Positions 32,911 to 43,398 of a stretch of DNA of 64,000 nt are shown here, piece by piece. The notes below the pieces were generated by a model. It saw only the letters and a list, made by a program, of their open reading frames with translations, made no database searches and was not told the origin of the DNA. Positions within the stretch are counted from its first letter, which is position 1. Each line of letters begins with the position of its first letter. The position numbers were made by a program, and so were the translations under genes. Source of the DNA: Darksidea phi (lineage: Eukaryota > Ascomycota > Dothideomycetes > Pleosporales > Lentitheciaceae); NCBI GenBank assembly GCA_030770425.1, contig JASJFT010000119.1:1-64000 (forward strand), given 5' to 3'.

Positions 32911-34040
32911 ATGACTACAGCACGCAGTACGATCACTCGGTATCTCTTTTGCCTTGCAAGGCCCCGCGTATCACGGGCGCAATACTTCCTCCGCCCCCTC
33001 ATGACGTCTTCCAGAACCCGGCAAGCCTCTGTCTCGTCCACCCTCACCCAGCTCGACCGCCCCGCAGACGTCGAAAACCAAGCAGTTGCAGCAATGGGGC
33101 GGACAAAGTCTGGAGAGTCGCTCAAGATACGCAAGTACCCAACGTTTGAGAAGCTGGAGGACGAGCGTTTGTATCGAAAACAGCATCTTGCAGCTGCGTA
33201 CAGGGTGTTTGCGGATAGGGGTTTCGACGAAGGCGTTGCTGGGCACATCAGCGTTAGGGATCCGGTTCTTACGGATCATTTCTGTACGCCCACCCGTTTC
33301 CTCGTGCAGAAGAGTAGAACTCCGTGGCAACCTTTGGGGAATGCAGGAGACTCGGCTGCATGAATAACGATATCTAGGGCTCAACCCCCTCAGCACGCAC
33401 TTCTCGCAAATCTGCGTCTCGGATCTGATCCTCGTAACGGAAGCCGGCGAAATTGTCGAGGGTAACGAACCCATCAACGCCGCAGCCTTCGCGATCCACT
33501 CCGCGATCCACAAAGCGCGCCCCGACGTCCACGCAGCGTGCCATGCACATTCGGTATACGGAAAAGCGTGGAGTGCATTTGGAAGGGAGCTGGATATGAT
33601 CACGCAGGATAGCCTGAGATTTTATAATAGCCATAGCGTGTATAAGCAATTTGGCGGCGTGGTGCTTGCGAGCGAAGAGGGGGAGAGGATTGCGCAGGCG
33701 CTGGGTACGTCTGCCGGTCGTTACGCAGTTGCACTGAAACGAATACTGATGTACACTAGGTAATGGCAAAGCAGCCATTCTACAGAACCACGGCATCCTT
33801 ACGGTCGGTCAATCCGTCGACGAAGCAGCCTTTTGGTTCATATCCCTCGATAAGACGTGTCAGGCGCAGCTGCTCGTCGACGCGGCGGCTGCCGGCGCTA
33901 AATACGAGAAGAAACTCATCGAGCCCAAAGAAGCCGCGGAAAGTTATAAGCAGGTCGGCACTCCAGAGAAGGGTTGGTTGGCTTTTCAGGGTTATTACGA
34001 CGAGATCCTGTCCAAGACTGGGGGTGATTTTCTGCGATAA
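32911..34040 (+). CDS. Class II aldolase/adducin family protein
   Basis: Three exons, 32911-33283, 33378-33704 and 33760-34040, give 326 residues. Introns of 94 and 55 nt have GTACGC and GTACGT donors, both phase 1. The fold is clear: QHLAAAYRVFADRGFDEGVA, GHISVRDP, DHFWLNPLSTHFSQI across the first junction, then ACHAHSVYGKAW with metal-binding His residues and ILQNHGILTVG with another. The first 30 residues (MTTARSTITRYLFCLARPRV...) are basic and lack acids, as in a mitochondrial presequence, but an internal Met (MTSSRT) could be used. Such fungal proteins are often annotated as adducin-like or L-fuculose-phosphate aldolase-like; the sugar-phosphate substrate is unknown. Confidence 0.9.
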
Positions 34041-34777
34041 CGACTCCATAGTTTGTCTCTGGGCATCGGCATGCAAGGACTGGAGTCCTACCCTATTTTC
34101 TGTGCAATATTCATTAGCTCCTTTAGCACACAGGTCACTCAGCAGAATTGCGATTGTGTGCACACGGTTAGTAGGTATGACCAGAACCACATCGAGTTGT
34201 CGAGAAACCTCACTATTGAATGTAGTTGGGATAAGTGCAACCCGCATTGCTCTCCAAGCACGATCGTCGGCGTCGTCGCAATGAATCCCACATGAGTGAA
34301 TAATACATCAAACGATATTTTCTAACCTTATCAACCTTGTCCCGGCCCAGGATTGAATAGTTATGCTAATTCCTAGTAAGATGTTTGGGAAAGATTAGCT
34401 AAGAGGTAGGTCCAAGCACTCCGAAGCGTCATATAGCTAGCCATGGTATGCAATTGCCCCGGATAGCACCTAGCTATGTCTGCTCAAGCCATTCACTGTT
34501 GGTATTGACGATGGGTTATGATGCATAAGGCTATCGATGGTCCTACTATCACTTCCCTCGCCGCTTCCTTCAGCATCACTTTTCCCGGCAACACAATTGT
34601 CTTCGTCCAGATAGTTACAGCCACCAACAATGCTATAGCATAGGAATACCAGGGCCCGGAACCTGTTCTTATCGTCGCATAAAATCTTAGCACCATCTGG
34701 CCGATGCTGGCACTAGCAAGCGTTTTCTCCAGCTCTACGGTGTTGCTACTGGGCCTTGAAAAGAACCATATACATTA
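34041..34777. other. Gene-free stretch
   Basis: 3' flank of the aldolase gene. TA-rich patches at 34300-34440. No supported gene. Confidence 0.45.
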
Positions 34778-34912
34778 CAACGACTTTTTGGGTATCGAAT
34801 GAGTAGCCGCCATCGCGTTGTCAATCTCGCAGAATAACCCAAAAATGTGGTACAAAAAGGTATTGCGTCCCGAATACGTTGAAACGCAAGAAGGTTGTTG
34901 AGACCCAAGGGG
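34778..34912 (-). repeat. Dispersed repeat B, copy 1 (inverted relative to copy 2)
   Basis: Read on minus, this segment aligns with 63752-63886. Shared blocks in order are CTTGGGT, TCAACAACCTTCTTGCGTTT, GGGACG, ATACCTTTTT, TTTTTGGGTTATTC, GCGAG, TGGC and TACTCATTCGA/CACTCATTCGA. It is non-coding. It is likely a transposon-derived end or a small non-autonomous element. Confidence 0.75.
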
Positions 34913-34998
34913 GTTGCAGTCGTTGCCTAAGGCTTATGCCACTACATGACTGCGAGGGCAACGGCTCGGGCCTCGGGAAAGAGGGCGTGGCGCGTGCC

Positions 34999-35160
34999 AT
35001 GACTTTGTGGGTATAGCACCTCTACTGTGTACAAAGTCCTACTATTTTTAAGACCTACTGTATTTAAAATCCTACTGTATTTCTTGCGGACCTTATAACA
35101 AGAGACTCCCACTATACAAATCTAAACAAGTGGATGAAAAAGATCTATTGGTTACATTAT
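34999..35160 (+). repeat. Dispersed repeat A, copy 2
   Basis: Homologous to 17700-17845 in the same orientation. It contains three nearly identical CCTACTGTATTT-like blocks (35029-35085), apparently a local triplication absent from copy 1. Not coding. Confidence 0.7.
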
Positions 35161-35243
35161 TACCGCTAAAGTACACCCTCTCATGGTCCCCGGTCATACT
35201 GCCCTACATGGAATACTACTAAACGTCTCAGGCTATCATTTGT

Positions 35244-36488
35244 TCACAGGAATCCAGCTTGCCTCAGTCTGTACGCAATCGCTTCATCCTCGCTCATTTG
35301 CCCTGCAAGATATTTCTTTTCCTCAGGGCTAAGTCTCTCTGCTTCACGGTCTTTCTTCCTTTGCTCCAATGCAGCTAGGACTTCCGTGCCGGTTGGAGCA
35401 TCCAACATCTCTTTCTCATGTTGAGCCATCTCCCGTAACCATTCTTTCCATTGCGAAGCCTCGTTGTCTTCCGTGACCCCTTCCTCGAGAAGGTCTTCGC
35501 AGCGAGTTCTCCATTCCTGGTACCTCTCCCAGGCGGAACGCGTTCTCGAACTATACGCTTCGTAGGCGGCGAAGATGATTGTTACAAGTCCAGCGCTCAT
35601 TGCCACTGCTTGGTCGAGTTCCGTAATAGAGTATTCGGTTTGCGGCACGAAGCACTCTGAGAGGGTGAGATCTGGGGCCTTGTCGGGGACTGGTATTCGG
35701 AACTCGAGCATCATCCCAGATACTGCCACCAATAACCAAATCGCCAAGAAAAGTAACTTTAAAGCGCCTGTTCCTGATCCGGGATGCTCCGGTCGATCTT
35801 CTTTGCTGCAAGCTCGACGATCGGAAGACTGTGATTTTAGTAGGTTCCGGAGCTGAAAGTGTTCGCCAATTACCCCGGCAATGGCTAGGCCAATCAACAG
35901 GATGATCTTCCAGCCCCGAGCTAGCGGAAGCTTCACAAACTGATCTTGCCAGGACGGTACCGCAAGGAGAACCGAAACACATAATATAAATACAATCCCA
36001 TTGCAGATACATCTTTTCGGCCTTCCAGTAAAAGCAGCGAGACCAAAGAGCCCAGGTCCAATTGCTGTAAACCATACAACAATGCACAACGTCGGGATTA
36101 GGGTTTCCGTTGCGGGTTCCGTGCCATTCTTGTTCATCTTGTGTAGTTCGTACTGATGATGTATCGCTGCAATACTAGGGATGGTAAGGGTCGCAATAAG
36201 GTCGTTTCCAATTGTGTCTCGTGCCTTGCTGTGCCGATTGAAGGTCCACGAGATGAAGACGGAAACTGCGGTGCATAACCAGCCCACGAATGCGCCGGGA
36301 CCGTACAAAGACGATGCTTTTGGAGAGGGATCCATAGCTGACTCGAAAAGTGAATGAAGTGCTGTTGGTTCTGTACCGTTGAATAGGCTCGACATAGGCG
36401 TTATATAAGCGATGAGGGATGAAGCCACAAAGCTTATCGTGCTATCATAGCGGTGAAGGAGCACCGCCACCTCCTCTGCAAGCCTCAT
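35244..36488 (-). CDS. Polytopic membrane protein of unknown function
   Basis: Single exon. The first ATG in frame is 36488 (MRLAEEVAVLL), giving 414 residues; an upstream GTG at 36518 is ignored. About seven hydrophobic segments can be seen, for example VGWLCTAVSVFISWTF, IPTLCIVVWFTAIGPGLFGL, GIVFILCVSVLLAV, IILLIGLAIAGVIG, LLFLAIWLLVAVSGMML and AMSAGLVTIIFAAY. The last 110 residues are highly charged and probably helical (WERYQEWRTRCEDLLEEG), with an acidic-basic C-terminus ending YRLRQAGFL. I do not recognise a family; it resembles other orphan fungal membrane proteins with coiled-coil tails. One N-glycosylation-type sequon (FNGTEP) lies near the N-terminus. Confidence 0.7.
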   Translation of the reverse strand: MRLAEEVAVLLHRYDSTISFVASSLIAYITPMSSLFNGTEPTALHSLFESAMDPSPKASSLYGPGAFVGWLCTAVSVFISWTFNRHSKARDTIGNDLIATLTIPSIAAIHHQYELHKMNKNGTEPATETLIPTLCIVVWFTAIGPGLFGLAAFTGRPKRCICNGIVFILCVSVLLAVPSWQDQFVKLPLARGWKIILLIGLAIAGVIGEHFQLRNLLKSQSSDRRACSKEDRPEHPGSGTGALKLLFLAIWLLVAVSGMMLEFRIPVPDKAPDLTLSECFVPQTEYSITELDQAVAMSAGLVTIIFAAYEAYSSRTRSAWERYQEWRTRCEDLLEEGVTEDNEASQWKEWLREMAQHEKEMLDAPTGTEVLAALEQRKKDREAERLSPEEKKYLAGQMSEDEAIAYRLRQAGFL

Positions 36489-37079
36489 CACTTCCACACA
36501 ACCCAATGAATTCCTCACCGGAAGATGGGATTCTTAAAAAGTGGGTGCGTCCAAGGCAGAGTGCAAAAGCAACATCAGAGTTATAAGCCCTTTAGAAATA
36601 CATACTGCACACGCCCGCCTCCGCCCCCACACTTATCCCTAGAAGGAAATAACAAGCAGAATAACTGTCAGCCTGGAACTTTAAAGGTACATCTGTGCGC
36701 GGCCGAAGCTGAGAGAAGAAAAGAAAGCTCTGTTTTTCGCCCAACCTTCTTTCGAGGAGCTTGTTGTTCTTTTTCCTCGTTTTAATGAGTTAAGAGAAGG
36801 GGAAATGATCAGGCTAGGCGGTGCATAGAAGACTCGGGGTCGCTGCATTTCCACTGCACTCACCTTCACATCGGCTTGCACATCAATTTCGGAGCTGCAT
36901 TAAGCTGCCATCACCTTCGACTATTGGGGGTCTACCTCGGTGGTGTTTCCTTCATGGTGCATGACCTGTACATGAGAAGCGGATTTCGCACGGATGAATT
37001 CGAGTAGTGATCAATACAGAAGCCATTAGAACAGAAGCCAAGCAATAACGACAGGACTACCTCCGTGCCAACTCTATCA
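36489..37079. other. Intergenic region
   Basis: Promoter side of the membrane protein gene, then unremarkable DNA. No gene supported. Confidence 0.4.
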
Positions 37080-37770
37080 AATCAGGTTTCCTAGCCCCAG
37101 ATACGTATAAACGGCGTCGATATACGCCAGTTCCGTAGAAGAGGGAAGTTTGCGACGTCCTACTTTACTAATTAGCGCTTAAATAAAGGCCTCCTCCTTA
37201 TCTATAAAGTACTAGTCCTCTACGGTTTCTAGTAGGCTAGGTTAGATAATTAATATAGGTAGCTCTATAAGACTTACCGTAGATCGGTATATTCCTATTA
37301 CGTACTTTTATATACTCGAGGACTTACCTATACTCCCTTAGCCCTCCTATAAGAATAGCCTTAAAAGCCTCTACTACGGCCTTAGGATAGATAATAAAAT
37401 CGGTTTAGTAGAAGGAATTTTCCCTGGTCTATAGGATAGGGGCTAATATATTAAAGAATAGGAATAGGCTAATTATAGTTAGAAGGGTAAATAGCTCTTA
37501 AAGAAGTAGAGGGTAAGTAGGCTATTCTTAGTATCGCTACGGAATTAACTAAGGCCAAGATTCAGTACTTGAACAATGACTGATTACTAATTTAATTCGA
37601 TTCGATTGACAGAGCGGATTTGATTCAATTCGATTGATAAGTAGTAGAGATAAACAAACTATTCGTATAGGCAGGGCCCTTTTATACCTATATTCGAAGT
37701 ATAATTATTAAGAAGAGTTATTATTAAGCTTAGTAACGAGCGAAAATTAACTATAGATTATAAGAAGGCT
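37080..37770. repeat. AT-rich RIP-like block with TTCGATT microrepeats
   Basis: Extremely rich in TA dinucleotides and stop triplets on both strands, with short runs such as CTATAAG, TATAGG and AATAGG repeated. At 37575-37650 a small array of ATTCGATT(GA) units occurs. This is the pattern left by repeat-induced point mutation in an old transposon copy. No coding frame survives, so the element type cannot be named. Confidence 0.65.
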
Positions 37771-38195
37771 CTTAAGCCGTACACGCACACACAAAAGAAA
37801 AAATACTCTCACTGCAGAAGCAGTTGACGCGATCACTGGGGGTCTACCTCATATTCTTCTCATCATTATCTCTGGCTGGCGTAGCTCAATGTATTATGCT
37901 TCCTAAGGTATGTATGCAGGCCAGCACGCGGTGGAAAAAAGCTTGATGTCAAGCAAAGTTGGGTGGGAAGGACTTCGGGCTGTGAGTACGATTGAGTCCA
38001 TGAGCACTTCATTCACCTTAAAGCTGATAACGGAAATAGCTAGATCGCCTACTCAATTTCACGATTAGAAGTGTAGAGTCAAAGAGAGGTTACATTAGTA
38101 GTCAATCTAAGTTGGATCGAAAAAAACGCAAGATATGTGTTTTGCGCCATCACCATTAGCATTCTCAACTCTCAAAACCCTGAACATAGTATCGC
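37771..38195. other. Spacer downstream of the E2 gene
   Basis: Lies 3' of the minus-strand E2 gene and adjoins the RIP-like block. No feature seen. Confidence 0.4.
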
Positions 38196-41123
38196 TTAAC
38201 GACCACCCCCTCCTGCGCGAGATGCACTGCGACGTCCTTCATGATTCGTACCCCCGCTTGGTTCTCCACGGACACGTGCCCCCAAAGTATCGAAGAAACC
38301 GCTCGCACGACTGCTCGCATTTGCAACAGACCCAGAGCCACGAAAAATGCGCGAACCAGACCTCGTTATACGGCCATTGGGAGGGTCCGCTGAAACGCTT
38401 CCGCCACGACCACCCGGGGGCCCTGCTGTGTTATGGCCACCAAGGAGCGTTCCCCGTGGGGCCGTACCCACGCCATAAGTACCTCCACGCCCCATACCTA
38501 CAGATTGACCAAACGAACTTCCAGAAACCCCAGTGGGCGGAGGCAGTGGCGGCGATATGAAAGGTGGTGATGCACTAGTCGGTGGAGGGGTTGGTTGCGG
38601 CGTGAATGCTGCTGGTGCCGCATATGGTGAAGTGCCTAGCGAGCTAACCGGGGGCGAAAACGGCATTATACCCTGTTGCCAGGCCCCAGTGGTAGGATAT
38701 GACGCTAAGCGCGGTTGCTGATTGGGTTCTGAGCCAGTCTGTGAAATGTTCGGGATAACGAAGGTAGCACCGTGCTTGCGAAGCGCTATTTGAAGCTTGG
38801 GTAGCATTGAGGCCAGGCTCTCATCACGACCACTAAAATTCCCGAACCCGCCGCCGTAATCGATGCAATTGCTCGGCCTGGATGCCTTTTGCTTAGCCCA
38901 GTCACTGACGGTCTCAAGGATTTTGTTTCCGTTATGCTTGAAGTGCTGGATGACGACATCCTTCCACAGTGGTGGAGGCTGCTCAAGCCATGCGAGAATT
39001 GCGTGTCTAGCAGTGAGCGCACGAATGCCCTCATTATATGACACGGATTGAGGATTCTCTTGGCTGTGATAGTACACGTTCTCTCGACCGGGTTCATTGA
39101 ACCATGGCTCCTCGCATAGGATCATTGCTTGCAAAGAAATCAAGACCTGCAGCAACGTGGACTCTCCCGGCTTCCAAGGTTCGCCCGACCAGGTTCCAAG
39201 GAGCGAAAGGCACACTTTTCCACAAGCGTACAAGTTGGGGTTGAACGAAGCTCTTCCTCCTCCCGTGGTTTTGAATGAGACCTGTGGTGGTTTCTGCGGG
39301 TATGCTGCATCGCAGAAAAAGTCGAATTCGAAGATGCCGTTCTCGTAGGGCGTCCCAGAAGGGCCGATAATGACGGCCTTGAGAATGTCGGGCCGGTCTG
39401 CGCCATACCGAACGAAAATTCCAGGAGGGAGGCCGGTATTTAGGGTCGTGATCTCGGTGATGAGTCGCTTCATTCGACCGTGTGGCGCTATTTGCAACGC
39501 CCTCGCCTGTGTGGCGAAAGCGTGAGTCGTCAATATTTGATTGACCGGAAGATCACTGATGGGACTTGCTGCCGTTTCGCTGGCCACAGCCGCGGTGGGA
39601 TTTGCAGTGTTTTCCATCGTATTAGCATCCAAAAGCTGGGATAGCTCTGAAATACGACGACAGAGCAGAAGAAGATTTTGCCCATCGGTACTCCCGAAAT
39701 CTTTCGGATGCGTCTTGGCACCCTGGAGGAGCAGATTGCTCTGCGCCGTCAGATTGCGAAGGCCCTTAGCCAGAGAGGGTGCCATTTCGCTCGATGACTC
39801 AGGAGCGTTCTGGAAAGACATTACGAGGATATTGGCTGTTTCCGAACGTACGGGTCGTTCGTTGAGCAGCAACCCGGCCGTACTAAAATGAAGACCGATT
39901 GTGCCGAGGAAGCTTATCAATGCATTGTAGAGCCCTTGTCGCTTAGAAGCATCGTCCAACGAATCATTTCGCAAGAGTTCGGCACAAAAATTGAGTATCT
40001 TGCTCTCCAACAGGATAACTGGGACTACGCCGGGAGGATCAGTATCGAAAGCTTGTTCTCGATCAAAAGACGGGAGTAGACCCGTGAGAAGCCTCAAAAC
40101 CAAGACATTGAAGGCATCCTCGGCTTTCTGAGCGCTGCGTGCACGAGCTTGGTCGTCAACTTTGGTGATCCTGGGTGCATGACGCTGTCGTTTGCGAAAG
40201 AAGATGTCTGTATGCCCGGTATAGTGGTCGTTGAGATTGTCTTCGTCGCTGCTATCAAAATCGTCGGCGTGAGCAAAATATGTTGATCTGGGACTGCCTC
40301 CGAATCCCACACCTCTGCCTCCGAACTGCCGTTGAGTCTTATCCGCCTTTCCCTGCTTCCTCGCCTGCTCCTTCGCCTGCTCCCTGCGTTCATCTTGTGT
40401 GATTTTCCCTGCCTTCGGTTTTGCTTGCTTGAGCTTTGCTGCGAGAAAGTGCTGGTCAAAACCGCAGAGTAGGATCCAGAGCAGAAACAGCCTTCCACTA
40501 CTGCAGCACCATGCGACCTCCTTTCCTGCAACTCTTAGCGTCGAGTGATGCGCCGGCAAATATGAATTGCAGGCAATGCAAGCTGATGTTTTGCAGTTTC
40601 TGCATTCTATCCGTGACGTCAGCGCAACTCTTCCGTTCTTCCAATTTTCGAAAATCTCGCTGACGACGTTCTCCGATTGGCATACGAGCTGCAGACACGT
40701 GGGACACTTGCTGGAGCTCAAATGAGCTGTGAGGTCGGCGAGCGAGTTGAAGCTCTTGCTCGAGGGCGGTTCCGGACGATCGCAACCGTAGACGGCGAAA
40801 TCGTCATCGGCTTGCTCTGCAACTGCTTCCCACGGTGTTTTGTGTGAGCTCGATGTCTCCCATGGAGGGCTGGAGGGTGATGCATATGTGTCGTTTTCGG
40901 CAGCATGCTCCGCATTCGAATCATTGAACTGCATCTGCACAGCGAGCGCAAAATCGGCATCGTAGTCGACGCCCGAGAGATCATAGTCCGGAGATGCGGC
41001 CGGAGGTTGCGGTTGGTCGTCGTACATCTCCGCATGCAGCCGTAGAGCAAATTCATAGTCAGCTGCTGCCTCTACGCTACTCATTCCAGTAAACACAGAT
41101 GTGCCCTCGCTCTTTTCGGACAT
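38196..41123 (-). CDS. Large E2 ubiquitin-conjugating enzyme (UBE2O/BIRC6-like UBC domain)
   Basis: Single exon, 975 residues, ATG at 41123. The UBC domain spans about residues 545-720. IIGPSGTPYENGIFEFDFFC and YPQKPPQVSFKTTGGGRASF lead to NPNLYACGKVCLSLLGTW, where C638 is the expected catalytic Cys, followed by LISLQAMILCEEPWFNEPG. That run is typical of the large UBE2O/BIRC6-type E2s rather than small Ubc4-like enzymes. The N-terminus has two UIM-like helices (YEFALRLHAEM near 23, DFALAVQMQF near 57) and Cys pairs (CPTCLQLVC, CRNCKTSACIAC, 140-186) that could bind zinc. A Gly/Ser/Pro-rich, Arg-containing tail (from about 800) is disordered. It probably acts as an E2/E3 hybrid with intrinsic ubiquitin binding. 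Confidence 0.9.
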   Translation of the reverse strand: MSEKSEGTSVFTGMSSVEAAADYEFALRLHAEMYDDQPQPPAASPDYDLSGVDYDADFALAVQMQFNDSNAEHAAENDTYASPSSPPWETSSSHKTPWEAVAEQADDDFAVYGCDRPEPPSSKSFNSLADLTAHLSSSKCPTCLQLVCQSENVVSEIFENWKNGRVALTSRIECRNCKTSACIACNSYLPAHHSTLRVAGKEVAWCCSSGRLFLLWILLCGFDQHFLAAKLKQAKPKAGKITQDERREQAKEQARKQGKADKTQRQFGGRGVGFGGSPRSTYFAHADDFDSSDEDNLNDHYTGHTDIFFRKRQRHAPRITKVDDQARARSAQKAEDAFNVLVLRLLTGLLPSFDREQAFDTDPPGVVPVILLESKILNFCAELLRNDSLDDASKRQGLYNALISFLGTIGLHFSTAGLLLNERPVRSETANILVMSFQNAPESSSEMAPSLAKGLRNLTAQSNLLLQGAKTHPKDFGSTDGQNLLLLCRRISELSQLLDANTMENTANPTAAVASETAASPISDLPVNQILTTHAFATQARALQIAPHGRMKRLITEITTLNTGLPPGIFVRYGADRPDILKAVIIGPSGTPYENGIFEFDFFCDAAYPQKPPQVSFKTTGGGRASFNPNLYACGKVCLSLLGTWSGEPWKPGESTLLQVLISLQAMILCEEPWFNEPGRENVYYHSQENPQSVSYNEGIRALTARHAILAWLEQPPPLWKDVVIQHFKHNGNKILETVSDWAKQKASRPSNCIDYGGGFGNFSGRDESLASMLPKLQIALRKHGATFVIPNISQTGSEPNQQPRLASYPTTGAWQQGIMPFSPPVSSLGTSPYAAPAAFTPQPTPPPTSASPPFISPPLPPPTGVSGSSFGQSVGMGRGGTYGVGTAPRGTLLGGHNTAGPPGGRGGSVSADPPNGRITRSGSRIFRGSGSVANASSRASGFFDTLGARVRGEPSGGTNHEGRRSASRAGGGGR

Positions 41124-41689
41124 TCTTGCTTGATTCTGCCTCGTAGCAGACGCTTATTGGTTTGCGTGGGTTGGCCGGGATGGATATGCGGAGGGCGTTG
41201 AGGCCGTCGTATCGGATTCTGGGTTCGAGTGCAGGGCTGGTTGCGTGTGCGACTCAAGCTATATGGTTGCGAGTACCGTAGTGAAGAAGCAGAGTCGTGC
41301 GGTGAAGGAGAGCGCTTTCGAATACCCGCGCGAGGTTCGACTTAAAGGGCACCAGGCTGTCCCGCGCACGTGGCTTCATGCCAACCTTGGTACGCACCTT
41401 CACTTCGCGTCCGTCGCACCTTCCTCCTGCAGCCCTGGCGCAAGGTGACACTCCGGTCAGTACTGCGCAGAAAGAAAAATCGCGGTTTAAAGAAGGCTGT
41501 ACAAGGGGGAATGACGCTTGTGTACGGAATAAAGCCTTACGACGTTGGGCTCTACAAGGCTGTGTTTTGCCGAGTCTCCGACTACACGCCACTCATCAGC
41601 TGATGCTGTGCTCAACTAGTGCAACCAAGGCATGGAGCTCATGCAAACTAAAGCTCCGGTTTTGCTACACTAGCTAGGTACAATTACAC
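41124..41689. other. Intergenic region
   Basis: 566 bp between the E2 start codon and the end of the P450 relic. No gene supported. Confidence 0.45.
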
Positions 41690-42890
41690 ACTTCTCAGCC
41701 TTCGCCTTATTCGTGAAATAACCTACCCTCTCCATGGCCTCCTCCATTGTACTCGGACGCAAAGTAATATCTGGACATTCACGGAATGGCGTCGACACAG
41801 CATGAAGTATCTCTAGACGTGCGATATTCTACCCTAACTCATCCTCGCCGGACCACCAAAGACCTTCACGTGCTTTTTCATCTCAGGTGTCGGTCTCTCC
41901 TATCATCGATCCGGGTTGAACCTGCTCAGTATGTTAGCGGAACGTATTCGCTGAGCGCCGACTACTTGCGTCATCCGTAAGAGAGTCTTCGAAGACATTT
42001 GGATCGCGTTGGAACGTCAGTGCTTGTGTACAATCCTGAGACCCCGCAGGGATTACATATTTTCCCCCCGTCTCTCCGCTGACTGGCACAACCCGAGGAA
42101 GGTTTCCTGGAACGGTAGGATACAGTCACACAGTCTCTTGAATGACGTTATATAAAGATAGCATATTCTCAAATTCTTCCTGAGTTGGTCACCTGGAGCA
42201 AGCGTTTACTTCTTTAACTAGCCTTTGCTTAATATTTTCGGGCTGGAGAGCTGCATACGTCAGGTAAGTCAATATCATGGCCGTAGTATCGATTGCCGCC
42301 ACAATGAAGTTTGAAGCTTCTTTCTCAATCAGGCTGTCGGGTATCGCCTGGTTATGTGCTTCTTCCAGCACCATTTTCGGGATCAGCGTTTTCTTGTTGC
42401 CTTTTTGTACCGCCCGGGGGGCTTGGATAGAATCTTGTCCATAGCCATTGACGTGATTCCACAGTGGGTACACCCTAACGAAGAGTTGGCCACGATGCTA
42501 AATCTCAGCCCTGCTTTGGCCCCCAATAAGCCGATTAGAGTGTACATTCAAAGGCCACCTGTAAGTGCATCATAGGAGAAATACGCCTCGTGGATCGCTA
42601 GGCTTGATATAGTTAAAGCCTGTCCTGACATAAAACGTTTAGACAGCCCGTAAACCTTAGCCGCTGATCTAGTCCAATGAGGCACGCTATTCTCCTACTC
42701 CTTTTCTCGTTCCGGCTGTTTATACGCGCCGGAAACGCCGTCCTTACTAGACTATTTGACAAAACCCTGGAAGCTACCAACGACGTCTTTAGTTGTACAT
42801 GCTTGTGCCAGCGCAAGGTTGTACTGTTTGACCGTATATGTAGAAGAGACGGTGCCAAACCCGATACTCACTAATGTCAGCATCAGAACT
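41690..42890 (-). pseudogene. RIP-damaged cytochrome P450
   Basis: On minus, 42473-42189 gives the I-helix region: NFIVAAIDTTAMILTYLTYA (the usual Gly of A/G-G-x-D/E-T-T is Ala) and NIKQRLVKEVNACSR. Next, NVIQETV, then TGA (42126-42128), then LYPTVPGNLPRVVP. The ExxR Arg codon CGA has become TGA. Further on, the heme region reads KVFGGPARMS, stop, GR, with the Cys lost, then EILHAVST and RPSTMEEAMERVGYFTNKAK. The N-terminal third is fragmented (to about 42890). Not functional. The subfamily cannot be assigned. Confidence 0.8.
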
Positions 42891-43279
42891 AGGATCCCGA
42901 TCCAGAATGTCAACCAATCCCCAAGGTTTCTCCTATCATTTAACAGCTGCCACCAATTTCATGGGGGGGTTCATTGGATAAGTCTACTAGTTCCGCTAGC
43001 TGTGATCTCCACCCTTTATATTCCGGGGTTGTCAACGCGCGCGCTCTGTTGCAAATACCCAGACGGCACAATGCCACCCTTCCCTCACAGCGGGCGAGCT
43101 CCCACGTGAGCGCATGGCCAAAAGAGAAGAGGAGATTAGGCGTATCGATGGCTTCGACTTAACCTTAGCCCCTATACTCGCCAAGACTTCCCTTATTACC
43201 ACATAATAAGTCTCTTATACAAAACGGCCGGCCGCACACAAACCGGACGCAAAGAATTAAACGCAAAAAAATGCCAAAA
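42891..43279. other. Spacer
   Basis: May include the degraded membrane-anchor part of the P450 relic. No supported feature. Confidence 0.35.
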
Positions 43280-43398
43280 ACATACAACAGCGGGTATTCG
43301 CTAGTGGTCACCCACCTAACTACTAATCCGCCGGTACGCTGCTTAGATATGGCTGAGCGAACGGGAAGCCTCGGTCTCAGCGTCCTATGGTCGTATGT
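43280..43398 (-). rRNA. 5S ribosomal RNA gene
   Basis: On minus the 119-nt segment begins ACATACGACCATAGG and ends CGCTGTTGTATGT; the ends pair as helix I. The internal control region reads GGATTAGTAGTTAGGTGGGT then GACCAC, which is strongly conserved in fungal 5S. Helix II forms between GGACGCTG and CAGCGTACC with the usual bulged A. Loop region GGCTTCCCGTTCGCTCAGCC is standard. A T5 run follows directly, then a T7 run, as Pol III terminators. Solitary dispersed 5S genes are normal in Pezizomycotina. Confidence 0.92.

Noticed and set aside
34493..34696. Possible small membrane protein on minus
   Set aside because: Hydrophobic by chance, no good start context and no similarity recognised.
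37575..37650. TTCGATT repeats as a CRISPR array
   Set aside because: Units are too short, without spacers, and CRISPR is not expected in a fungal nuclear genome.
41230..41260. GGGTTCGAGTGC as a tRNA B box
   Set aside because: No acceptor, D-arm or anticodon arm can be folded around it.
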